A DNA stretch of 12,876 nt from Flavobacteriaceae bacterium (lineage in GTDB: Bacteria; Bacteroidota; Bacteroidia; Flavobacteriales; Flavobacteriaceae): assembly GCA_023254815.1 (NCBI GenBank), contig JALRKI010000151.1, forward strand, positions 1 through 12,876, given 5' to 3'. The position numbers and the translations under genes are program-made. The notes beneath the pieces were generated by a model. That model ran no database searches and was not told where the DNA came from. It saw only the letters and a program-made list of their open reading frames with translations. This document shows positions 1 to 7,578 of the stretch, in pieces (the first letter of the stretch is position 1; every line of letters begins with the position of its first letter).

Positions 1-400
1 CACACTGAGCCAATTCGACTTGAGTTCTTGCATAACTGGTTTTAGCCCTTTGGGCAAAGATGTCTAAAATGAGATTAGTGCGATCTAAAACCTTGCAATT
101 TAGAATCTTACTCAGATTTCTTTCTTGGGCTGCAGACAATTCATCGTCAAAAATGGCGGTAGAAATGTCGTTTTCTTCAATGAATTTTTTCAAGGTTTCA
201 ACCTTTCCGGTACCCACAAAGGTGGCGCTGTTTGGGCCGTCCATCTTTTGAGTAAAACGCTTGACCACCTCACCTCCTGCCGTATGAGTTAAGAACGCCA
301 ATTCATCCAAATATTCGCCTGACTTCTCGGCGTCTTGGTCAGAGGTGATGAGCCCTATCAAGATGGTTTGTTCCAAATCTTTCTGTTGGGTTTCTAGCAT
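1..400 (-). CDS. hflX: GTPase HflX, N-terminal part (cut by window start)
   Basis: This reads as the first 133 residues of HflX, a translational GTPase that binds the ribosome and helps split or rescue stalled ribosomes. Only the N-terminal HflX domain is present; the G domain lies beyond the window edge. Conserved stretches seen are LDELAFLTHTAGGEVV (residues 31-46), the glycine-rich FVGTGKVE (61-68), IFDDELSAAQERNL (83-96) and DRTNLILDIFAQRA (106-119), followed by the RTQVELAQ helix that leads toward the G domain. The ATG at 398-400 is chosen because it places these motifs at the usual distance from the N-terminus, and no other ATG lies just upstream in frame. The gene is divergent from the T9SS operon at 586 and appears functionally unrelated to it. 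Family assignment is confident. Confidence 0.93.
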   Translation of the reverse strand, partial: MLETQQKDLEQTILIGLITSDQDAEKSGEYLDELAFLTHTAGGEVVKRFTQKMDGPNSATFVGTGKVETLKKFIEENDISTAIFDDELSAAQERNLSKILNCKVLDRTNLILDIFAQRAKTSYARTQVELAQC

Positions 401-585
401 GTCGCAAAAATAATTGAGAAGCCGATATTTACTAACTTTTTAGTCAAATTTCATTGGTAAATGATTCAATATTTTATTTTATATCCATATTTCGAAATTT
501 TAATTAAAAAAATCAATTAAATTCATTCATATCTTCATAAAAAAAATTAATTTCACTTTTTGTACAACATATAGATAAAATTATC

Positions 586-3500
586 ATGAAAAAAATTACT
601 TCATTTGTACTTGTGTTTTGGGCTATTTCGGCCTTTTCCTTCCTAGCCTTTGGACAAGCTCCTGTCAATGACACTTGTGAAACTGCAATTGCAATCAATT
701 GTGACGAAACTATTTCTGGAAGCAATGTGTCTGCTACAACAGCTGGTGCCCCATCTGCATTTTGTGGAACAAGCTCAGGTGGTCCTGGAGTTTGGTATAC
801 CTTTGCTGGTAATGGGGATACTATAACTGCTTCTCTATGTGGATCTTCGATTGATACAAAAATTCAAGTATATGAAGGAAGTTGTTCCGGTTTAGTTTGT
901 GTGGGTGGTAACGATGATTCCGATGCCTGCGGCACTTGGTCCTATCAATCAGAATACAGTTTTGATTCTACTGTTGGAACAACTTATTATATTTATGTAT
1001 ATGGTTATGGCTCCAGCGATACGGGCAGCTTCCAATTTTCTTTAAATTGTGTGCCCTTTGTAGATCCTACAGTTTATGTTGATTGCTCGGCTGGTCCAAC
1101 AACCCAAGAGTTGTGTTATACCAACAGTACTGTAAACACCTATGTATACACTAGCTTAGATGGTTCTCCTTTAAACTTGAGTGTTCTATCCGGAGAGGTA
1201 GAAAGCTGCTGTGACGATTTCATTGTATTGGACACAGATGGGTCAGTACTTTACACTGGTAATGGAGCTTCGGGGAATTTGGCTGGCTTATCTTTTCAAT
1301 CGTCAGGAGATACCATTACCATTCAGGTCGATGCCGACAGTTCCGTAAGTTGTAGTTCATCAACCTCCATTGACCCTATCAATGTCTCAGTGGCTTGTGC
1401 TACTTGCGAAAATCCCACCGCCTCCTACACTTTAGTGTCTGACTGTGCCAATGGCCCTCAATTTAATGTTGATGTCAACATTTCTAGTATGGGAAGTTCT
1501 GCTGAGTTGGTAATTTCTGACGACCAAGGTGGGACCACACAAACAGTTTCTGCAACCGGAATTGTCACTATGGGACCTTATCCTAACGGTACTTCAGTGA
1601 GTTTTACTGTAGCCAGTTCTAGTGATGCCAACTGCTCGATTGTCAGCTCACCTTTAGGCCAAGATATCTGTCTACAGAACATTGTTGATTGTGCGGTGGG
1701 TCCTGTAACTACAGACTTTTGCTATGAAAACAGCGACTTATTGTCCATTGAATATACAAGCTCTGACGGTTCACCACTAAGCTTAAATGTTCTCTCGGGA
1801 GAAGTGGAAAACAATTGGGATGAGTTTATTGTTTTAGATACGGACGGCACAGAACTTTATAACGGTTATGGTACTTCTGGAAATTTGGCTGGCTTGTCTT
1901 TTCAATCTTCAGGCGATACCATTACGATTCAGGTTAATGCCGACTCCTCTGTCAGTTGTTCTTCGTCTTCCACAATAGATCCAATCAGTGTATCAGTGGC
2001 TTGCGCTACTTGTGAAAATCCTGCCGTGACTTATGCCCTGATGTCCGATTGCGCCAATGGCGAGCAGTTTGTTGTCAACGTGGACATTACCAGTCTCGGT
2101 AGTGCCACTACCTTAAACATAACTGATGACTATGGCAGTACTGTACAGGCCGTCACCGCCACAGGATCATATGTCATGGGACCATATCCAAACGGAACTT
2201 CTGTACAAGTTTTTACAACCAACAGCAGCGATGGCAATTGCTTAATTACAAGTCCGGTCTTGACTCAGGCCGTTTGTCCGCCCGACAATGATATTTGTGC
2301 GACAGCCACCCCTGTAGAGTGTGGACAAATAATGACCGGAAACACTTCTCAAGCAACATCTAATGGCGCCCCAACAGGTTTCTGCGGAACCGGAACTGGT
2401 GCTCCAGGAGTGTGGTATGTATTCGAGGGTACTGATGAGATCATCACGGCTTCTCTTTGCGGCTCAAATTATGACACAAAAATAAAAATCCTTGAAGGCA
2501 GCTGTGGTGCTTTGAATTGTGTGACAGGAAACGACGATAATTGTGGGCTTCAATCGGAAGTTGTTTTTATTGCTGATGCCGGAACAACTTACTATATCTA
2601 TGTTTACGGATATGGGTCATCGACAGGAGATTATGAATTGATTATTGGATGCGAGCCCATTCCAGATCCTCCAGTGAACGACGAGTGTTCGGGAGCCATT
2701 GCATTAACTGCCAATGCTGGTGAAGAGTGTGTTACATTCGAATCTGGAACTATCTTTGGAGCGACCCCTTCCACTGAAGCCAATTCTTGCTTTGGTACTG
2801 ACGATGATGACGTTTGGTTCAGCTTTGAAGCCGTTACCACTGACGCTGCCGTTAGTCTTTCCAATATTGTGGGAAGTACAACAGACTTGTATCATGTACT
2901 ATACGAGGGCGATGATTGTTCTAACCTGACACAATTGTATTGTAGTGATGATGAAAATAGTGTCGCCAATGGATTGACTATTGGAGCAACCTATTTTGTC
3001 CGTGTTTATTCATACACTGCCAACCCACTTCAAAATGTCACCTTTGACATTTGTGTTTTTGCAGTGCCACCTCCAGTCATAACAAGCACTAATTTGTATA
3101 CTGCCGATGAATTGGTCAGAGACATCCTGCTTGGTGGAGACGATTGTGGCCAAATTTTTAATGTTACCTCGTCAACTGGTTCTGATTTTGGGGATGTTAA
3201 TGGTATTGGATATTTCGACCGAAACGGTTCATCTTGGCCATTTGTCAATGGACTAGTTCTTTCCTCCGGAAATGTTGATGACATCACTGGTCCAGAATCT
3301 GGCACTATTTCTGACGGTGGATGGAATTGGCCAGGTGATTCCGACTTGGAGGCCAATGTATCCACGGTTGATTCAGGAGATTCCAATAACGCCTCAATTG
3401 TAGAATTCGATTTTATTCCAGTTGTGGACTACATGAGTTTCGACTTTATTTTCGCCTCAGAAGAATATGGAACTTTTCAATGTGGTTACAGCGATGCCTT

Positions 3501-4656
3501 TGCGTTCTTGTTAACCTATCCCGATGGATCCGTACTCAATTTGGCTAAAATACCTGGGACTGACGATGAGGTGTCTGTGTTCAGTGTCCGTGATGAAGCC
3601 TATAACGACTCGTGTGAATCAGTCAATCCAGAATGGTTTGACAAGTATTATGGTGACGGTGGGCAACCTCCTTTGACCGATCCTATTAATATCATCGGTT
3701 ATACTAAGGTTATGACCGCTGCAGCTGCAGTTGTCCCTGGCGAACTATACCATATCAAATTAGTAATTGCCGATGCCCTAGATGACGCTTTAGACAGTGC
3801 AGTATTTATTGGCGGTGGAACTTTTAATATAGGAAGCCCTAACCTCGGTGAGGACATTCTATTGAGCTCTGGTAATGCCAATTGCCAAGGTGAAGAAGTC
3901 ATTATTACTGCCTATGATTCTCCTGACATGCAACCCCCAAACTCCGTATTGACATGGTATCAAGACGGTGTCTTGATTGACGAAGCCACAGGCAGCTTGT
4001 CTTGGGGGGTAACCGAAACGGCTTTTTACAGCGTCGGCGTAACAATCAACGGAACAACTTGTACTTTTGAAGATGAAGTACTTATCGAGTTCTTCCCTGT
4101 TCCTGTCGTCGAGATGTCCGATGATAGTGTAATCAAATGTGCCAACGAAGATTTCGTTCTTGAGGCCATTGTGACTAATATAAACACTGCATTCCCTGCC
4201 TTTGGAGATTTGGTTTATACATGGTATGACGACGGAGAAGAAGTTCAAAGTGGTCCAAGCAGCACTTATACGCTTACCGCCGAAGAAGAAAGAGACGGTT
4301 TAATTAGTGTTACGGTTACCGATTCTTCTACAGGATGCGGTGCAGAAGGCTCGACAGACGTGTCATTTTATGAGAATAGCTATTGTGTTGACATTCCTCA
4401 AGGTCTATCGCCAAACGGTGATGGATTTAATGACTGCGTTGTTTTAGACCATCTCGAAGCAGAAGAAGATATCTCTGACTTTGTAGTTTACAACAGATAT
4501 GGAACAGAAGTATACAGAAAAACTGAATACGTCAAAGAATGGTGTGGAACAAATCAAAGCGGTAGTGAGATTCTTCCTGTCGGTACTTATTTCTATATCG
4601 TTACCTTTAAGTCTAAGAAGGATCCTATCCGAAGCTGGATTTATATCAATTATTAA
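586..4656 (+). CDS. Secreted multidomain protein with choice-of-anchor L domain and T9SS type B sorting domain
   Basis: A 1356-residue extracellular or cell-surface protein. Residues 1-24 form a Sec signal peptide (MKK, hydrophobic core, cleavage near FGQ-A). Three related PPC-like beta-sandwich units lie at about 27-155, 567-694 and 697-825, each starting near an N-D-x-C motif. Between the first two are two tandem 202-residue units (165-366, 367-568), each with a CUB-like half and a C-ENP-led half. Residues 831-1085 match the choice-of-anchor L family (FDFIFASEEYGTF, DAFAFLL). Residues 1086-1265 look like Ig/PKD-type sheets. The last 91 residues carry SPNGDGFND, VVYNRYGTEVY and GTYFYIV, typical of the gliding-motility-associated (CHU_C) type B sorting domain. 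In the known pathway such proteins cross the outer membrane through the T9SS. The next gene is a PorP/SprF partner 25 bases away. The binding target is unknown; adhesion is a guess. Confidence 0.93.
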   Translation: MKKITSFVLVFWAISAFSFLAFGQAPVNDTCETAIAINCDETISGSNVSATTAGAPSAFCGTSSGGPGVWYTFAGNGDTITASLCGSSIDTKIQVYEGSCSGLVCVGGNDDSDACGTWSYQSEYSFDSTVGTTYYIYVYGYGSSDTGSFQFSLNCVPFVDPTVYVDCSAGPTTQELCYTNSTVNTYVYTSLDGSPLNLSVLSGEVESCCDDFIVLDTDGSVLYTGNGASGNLAGLSFQSSGDTITIQVDADSSVSCSSSTSIDPINVSVACATCENPTASYTLVSDCANGPQFNVDVNISSMGSSAELVISDDQGGTTQTVSATGIVTMGPYPNGTSVSFTVASSSDANCSIVSSPLGQDICLQNIVDCAVGPVTTDFCYENSDLLSIEYTSSDGSPLSLNVLSGEVENNWDEFIVLDTDGTELYNGYGTSGNLAGLSFQSSGDTITIQVNADSSVSCSSSSTIDPISVSVACATCENPAVTYALMSDCANGEQFVVNVDITSLGSATTLNITDDYGSTVQAVTATGSYVMGPYPNGTSVQVFTTNSSDGNCLITSPVLTQAVCPPDNDICATATPVECGQIMTGNTSQATSNGAPTGFCGTGTGAPGVWYVFEGTDEIITASLCGSNYDTKIKILEGSCGALNCVTGNDDNCGLQSEVVFIADAGTTYYIYVYGYGSSTGDYELIIGCEPIPDPPVNDECSGAIALTANAGEECVTFESGTIFGATPSTEANSCFGTDDDDVWFSFEAVTTDAAVSLSNIVGSTTDLYHVLYEGDDCSNLTQLYCSDDENSVANGLTIGATYFVRVYSYTANPLQNVTFDICVFAVPPPVITSTNLYTADELVRDILLGGDDCGQIFNVTSSTGSDFGDVNGIGYFDRNGSSWPFVNGLVLSSGNVDDITGPESGTISDGGWNWPGDSDLEANVSTVDSGDSNNASIVEFDFIPVVDYMSFDFIFASEEYGTFQCGYSDAFAFLLTYPDGSVLNLAKIPGTDDEVSVFSVRDEAYNDSCESVNPEWFDKYYGDGGQPPLTDPINIIGYTKVMTAAAAVVPGELYHIKLVIADALDDALDSAVFIGGGTFNIGSPNLGEDILLSSGNANCQGEEVIITAYDSPDMQPPNSVLTWYQDGVLIDEATGSLSWGVTETAFYSVGVTINGTTCTFEDEVLIEFFPVPVVEMSDDSVIKCANEDFVLEAIVTNINTAFPAFGDLVYTWYDDGEEVQSGPSSTYTLTAEEERDGLISVTVTDSSTGCGAEGSTDVSFYENSYCVDIPQGLSPNGDGFNDCVVLDHLEAEEDISDFVVYNRYGTEVYRKTEYVKEWCGTNQSGSEILPVGTYFYIVTFKSKKDPIRSWIYINY
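664..3060 (+). repeat. Three dispersed copies of a PPC-like domain unit
   Basis: Copies lie at 664-1050, 2284-2667 and 2674-3060. Copies 1 and 2 share the strings ITASLCGS, DTKI and TTYYIYVYGYGSS, with different synonymous codons. Copy 3 is more diverged, keeping N-D-x-C at its start, VWFSFE, the YEGDDCSNL turn and ATYFVRVYSY. The tandem CUB-like units at 1078-2289 sit between copies 1 and 2, giving the order A-B-B-A-A'. The fold name is inferred from pattern; the repetition itself is seen directly. Confidence 0.8.
1078..2289 (+). repeat. Tandem 606-bp coding duplication (two 202-residue CUB-like units)
   Basis: Unit 1 is 1078-1683 and unit 2 is 1684-2289, exactly 202 codons apart with register kept over the compared landmarks. 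Across the 77-residue core from LSGEVE to CATCENP, 64 residues are identical. Synonymous sites differ widely, so this is an old duplication held by selection on the protein rather than a recent copy. Unit 1 carries a Cys-Cys pair at residues 208-209; the matching positions in unit 2 are Asn410 and Trp411. Confidence 0.88.
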
Positions 4657-4681
4657 TTTAATATCTAAAAGACTCAAAATA

Positions 4682-5593
4682 ATGAAACATTTCTATAGTT
4701 TATTGTTTTTGCTAACATTAGAATGGGGCGTTCAAGCCCAGCAGGACCCTCAGTATACCCAGTATATGTACAATATGAATGTAGTCAATCCAGCCTATGC
4801 CGGATCGGCCGAAGGTCTCACTTTTGGAGTGCTCTATCGCAGCCAATGGGTTGGATTTGATGGAGCGCCGAAAACTTACACCTTCGCTGGCCATTCTCCC
4901 GTTGGAAATCGTGTAGGTCTTGGCATGTCGGTAATTTCTGATGAAATTGGACCAGTAAAAGAAACCAACGCCTATGTCGATTTTTCATATACTCTTCCTG
5001 TTGGAAATGTGACAAAACTGGCCTTAGGGGTAAAAGCGGGAGCCACCTTTCACAATATTGGGCTAACGGGATTGACTTTAATTGACAGTAATGATCTTTT
5101 CTTTTCACAAAACGTCAATGGAGCAACACCCAATGTGGGCGCTGGCGCCTATTTGTACGTCCCCAACCAATATTATGTGTCTTTGTCCATGCCAAACTTG
5201 TTGAATGCCATCCATCTAGATGCCGACGGCACTAAAATGGGATCCGAAACGCAACACGCCTTTTTGGCGGCAGGATATGTATTTGACCTCAGTACGAATT
5301 TCAAACTCAAGCCTCATGCGCTGTTGAAATACGCCTTTACCGCACCAGTCAGTGTCGACCTCAACGCCAATTTGTTCATGTACGACACTGTTGAAGTTGG
5401 ACTAGGATATAGGCTTGACGACAGTGTTAGTGCAATGATGAATTTTGTAGTCTCTCCAAACCTTCGGATTGGGTATGCCTATGATCACATTCAATCAGAC
5501 CTTAAGATAGATGCAAGTGCATCTCATGAGGTCTTTATGATTTTTGATTTGAACTTCCCAAGAAAAGTGTCAAGATCTCCTCGTTACTTCTAA
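4682..5593 (+). CDS. PorP/SprF family type IX secretion system membrane protein
   Basis: A 303-residue outer-membrane beta-barrel protein of the PorP/SprF family. Residues 1-19 are a signal peptide (MKHFYSLLF..., cleavage VQA-Q). The mature N-terminus has the family signature QDPQYTQYMYNMNVVNPAYAGS (split here as QDPQYTQY at 21-28 and NPAYAGS at 36-42), then RSQWVGFDGAPKT and a run of amphipathic strands ending in a C-terminal aromatic (RYF). PorP/SprF proteins work in T9SS export; paralogs beside type B substrates are known to be needed for secretion or surface attachment of the neighbouring substrate, as SprF is for SprB. The frame stays open upstream to an ATG at 4499, but that would overlap the preceding gene and bury the signal peptide, so 4682 is the start. 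It sits 25 bases after the substrate gene and 17 before the PorE-like gene, indicating one operon. Confidence 0.93.
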   Translation: MKHFYSLLFLLTLEWGVQAQQDPQYTQYMYNMNVVNPAYAGSAEGLTFGVLYRSQWVGFDGAPKTYTFAGHSPVGNRVGLGMSVISDEIGPVKETNAYVDFSYTLPVGNVTKLALGVKAGATFHNIGLTGLTLIDSNDLFFSQNVNGATPNVGAGAYLYVPNQYYVSLSMPNLLNAIHLDADGTKMGSETQHAFLAAGYVFDLSTNFKLKPHALLKYAFTAPVSVDLNANLFMYDTVEVGLGYRLDDSVSAMMNFVVSPNLRIGYAYDHIQSDLKIDASASHEVFMIFDLNFPRKVSRSPRYF

Positions 5594-5610
5594 TTTTAAA
5601 AAACTTGAAA

Positions 5611-7524
5611 ATGACTATGAAACATTTCAATCTATTCTTAATTACTTTGATTGTGGGAACAAGCAGTGTCTTCGCGCAGTCTCAGGCCACTAAACGAGCG
5701 GACAAGCACTTCAGTCGTTTGGAGTTTGTAAAAGCTGCCGCCGATTACGAGTCATTAGTGTCCAAAGGAAAAGCCGATACCTATGTGTATGCGCGTTTGG
5801 CCGATTGCTACTATAATGTATTCAATACCGTTTCTGCGGAATCCTATTATGCCAAGGCCCTAGAAACTTCGGATGATCCTGAACTTAAATACAAGTACGC
5901 TCAAATGCTCAAAGCCAATGGCAAATATGATGCCTCCAATGCTGCCATGCGTGAATTTGCGAGCATGCGCCCTGGAGATCAGCGTGCCACTGCTTTTTTG
6001 GCCAATCCTAACTACATTCCGAGCATTGTAGGTGGAGGACAAAAGTTCAACATTCAAAATCTCGATTTAAACACAGAGGGATCCGACTTTGGAGGGACAC
6101 TTCAAGGGGACAAACTTTTCGTGACCTCGTCTCGAAATAGTCAAAGACGCACCTATGGATGGAACAACGAGCCATTTCTTGACATCTACCAATTTACTGC
6201 TTCAAAAGATGGCAGCTATGGCGCTGAACAATTGATGGGACCAACCATAAACACTCAGTTCCATGAGGGAGTTGTTAGTTTTTCTCCAGACGGCAATACC
6301 ATGTATCTTTCTCGAGAAAGTTTTTATGAAAAAGAGTTTGTCAAAGATTCATTGACTCGCAATAAGTACAGTGTGTTACAACTCTTTAAATCGGAAAAAC
6401 AATCAACCGGTTGGAGCGAAGCCACTCCACTTTCCTTGAATAGCAAGACCTATTCAGTAAAAAATCCTGCGGTGAGCGCCGATGGCAAAACCCTCTTCTT
6501 TGCTTCTGATATGCCAAGTGGATACGGCGGATTTGACATCTACAAAGCGGCAATCAACCAAGACGGTTCCATAGGAGAAGCTGAAAATCTTGGTCAAAGA
6601 GTTAACACTGAAGGACAGGAAATGTTTCCTTTCAGCAGTGCTTCTGGCACCTTGTATTTTTCATCGGACGGGCATTTAGGACTTGGAGGTTTAGACGTGT
6701 TTTTTACCAGCGAGGTTGGTGGTAAAATGATGAAAGTTCGCAGTGCAGGTGTTCCTGTAAACTCTGCTGCTGACGACTTTGCCTTTCATTTGGACGAGTC
6801 CAATGGATCAGGGTTTGTTTCTTCAAACCGCCCAGGAGGTAAAGGGAGTGACGATGTATATGCCCTCAAACAATTGGAACCCATATGTGATGTCAGCGTT
6901 TTGGTTACAGTCAAAGACGCCTCAACAGGGGCAACATTGGCCGGAGCTTTAGTCAGTCTGCGGGACGGAGACGACAACTTAGTTTATACGGCAACAGCAG
7001 ATGACAACGGTCAAGTAACACTTGATTTGCCCTGTGATGTCAATACTAAATTGCAGGGAAGCATGACAAATTACGAAAACGGTAGTCTTGACTTGGCCGG
7101 CTCCTTTGAAGAATCAGTTGCGGTAGACCTCAATTTAAACCCAATTGACAACCTTATTGTAGGGGATATGGTAGTGTTGAACCCAATTTATTTTGGCTTT
7201 GATAAGTCCAACATTACTGCCAAGGCTGCGTTCGAATTGGACAAGTTAGTTGCGGTAATGCAAAAATATCCTCAAATCAAAATCTATGCAACATCTCACA
7301 CCGATCGCAGAGGTTCTGATTCGTACAATATGAGACTTTCGGATCGTCGTGCCAAAACAACCGTTCAATACGTCATTTCGAAAGGTATTGATGAGTCGCG
7401 CATTGAAGGCGTTGGGAAAGGAGAAACTGAGTTAAAAGATGACTGTAAAAGTTGTACCGAAGCACAGCACCAAAGCAATAGACGCTCTGAATTCAAAATT
7501 ATTGAAGGTAATCCGAAACAATAA
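5611..7524 (+). CDS. PorE-like OmpA family protein (TPR, PD40, carboxypeptidase-regulatory-like, OmpA domains)
   Basis: About 637 residues with a signal peptide ending near VFA-Q. Domains in order: TPR-like helices (about 22-115); PD40/beta-propeller repeats (about 125-415) with FSPDGNTMYLSRE, SADGKTLFFASD-GYGGFDIY and SSDGHLGLGGLDVFF; a carboxypeptidase-regulatory-like sandwich (about 424-510); and an OmpA C-terminal domain (about 520-637) starting at PIYFGFDKS. This is the domain order of PorE, the periplasmic T9SS component of Porphyromonas gingivalis that binds peptidoglycan. In the OmpA domain Asp565 and Arg580 are 15 residues apart, as in the diaminopimelate-binding Asp/Arg pair of known OmpA domains. 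The start is uncertain: TTG 5605, ATG 5611 or ATG 5617; all leave the signal peptide intact. As third gene of the operon it probably serves the upstream PorP/SprF and substrate. Such proteins are often multi-copy, so it need not be the core PorE. Confidence 0.9.
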   Translation: MTMKHFNLFLITLIVGTSSVFAQSQATKRADKHFSRLEFVKAAADYESLVSKGKADTYVYARLADCYYNVFNTVSAESYYAKALETSDDPELKYKYAQMLKANGKYDASNAAMREFASMRPGDQRATAFLANPNYIPSIVGGGQKFNIQNLDLNTEGSDFGGTLQGDKLFVTSSRNSQRRTYGWNNEPFLDIYQFTASKDGSYGAEQLMGPTINTQFHEGVVSFSPDGNTMYLSRESFYEKEFVKDSLTRNKYSVLQLFKSEKQSTGWSEATPLSLNSKTYSVKNPAVSADGKTLFFASDMPSGYGGFDIYKAAINQDGSIGEAENLGQRVNTEGQEMFPFSSASGTLYFSSDGHLGLGGLDVFFTSEVGGKMMKVRSAGVPVNSAADDFAFHLDESNGSGFVSSNRPGGKGSDDVYALKQLEPICDVSVLVTVKDASTGATLAGALVSLRDGDDNLVYTATADDNGQVTLDLPCDVNTKLQGSMTNYENGSLDLAGSFEESVAVDLNLNPIDNLIVGDMVVLNPIYFGFDKSNITAKAAFELDKLVAVMQKYPQIKIYATSHTDRRGSDSYNMRLSDRRAKTTVQYVISKGIDESRIEGVGKGETELKDDCKSCTEAQHQSNRRSEFKIIEGNPKQ

Positions 7525-7542
7525 TTTTCATTATATCATTTC

Positions 7543-7572
7543 AAAAAGCCTAGGCATTGTCCTAGGCTTTTT
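7543..7572 (+). terminator. Bidirectional intrinsic terminator between convergent operons
   Basis: A 12-bp perfect inverted repeat, AAAAAGCCTAGG / CCTAGGCTTTTT, with a 6-base loop (CATTGT), followed on the plus strand by a run of T (nine in all). It lies 18 bases past the OmpA-family stop and 6 bases past the stop of the minus-strand lipoprotein gene. On the minus strand the hairpin ends in five T, so it can end both operons. Confidence 0.9.
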
Positions 7573-7578
7573 TTTTGC

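Noticed and set aside
60..251. Plus-strand 63-codon frame opposite the first gene
   Set aside because: It is antisense to well-conserved HflX coding sequence and has no recognisable motif or initiation context.
496..523. Imperfect inverted repeat (AATTTTAATT / AATTAAATT) in the divergent region before the T9SS operon
   Set aside because: It is made only of A and T, has a mismatch in arm length, and lies in DNA where such repeats are expected by chance.
401..585. Search for -33/-7 promoter elements in the hflX/T9SS operon intergenic region
   Set aside because: The best -7-like string for the operon (TAATTTCA at 548-555) has no TTTG at a suitable distance upstream, and on the minus strand no good TAnnTTTG was found, so no promoter is called.
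513..725. Minus-strand frame overlapping the start of the large secreted protein
   Set aside because: It covers the signal-peptide region of the secreted protein on the opposite strand, has no motif, and arises from AT-rich sequence.
586..4656. The large secreted protein as a SprB-type gliding adhesin
   Set aside because: It shares the type B sorting domain and SprF-like neighbour, but at 1356 residues it is far shorter than SprB and lacks its long repeat series. Only a general secreted-protein call is supported.
4499..4681. In-frame upstream extension of the PorP/SprF gene to an ATG at 4499
   Set aside because: It would overlap the end of the substrate gene by more than 150 bases, has no family similarity, and would place the clear signal peptide at residue 62.
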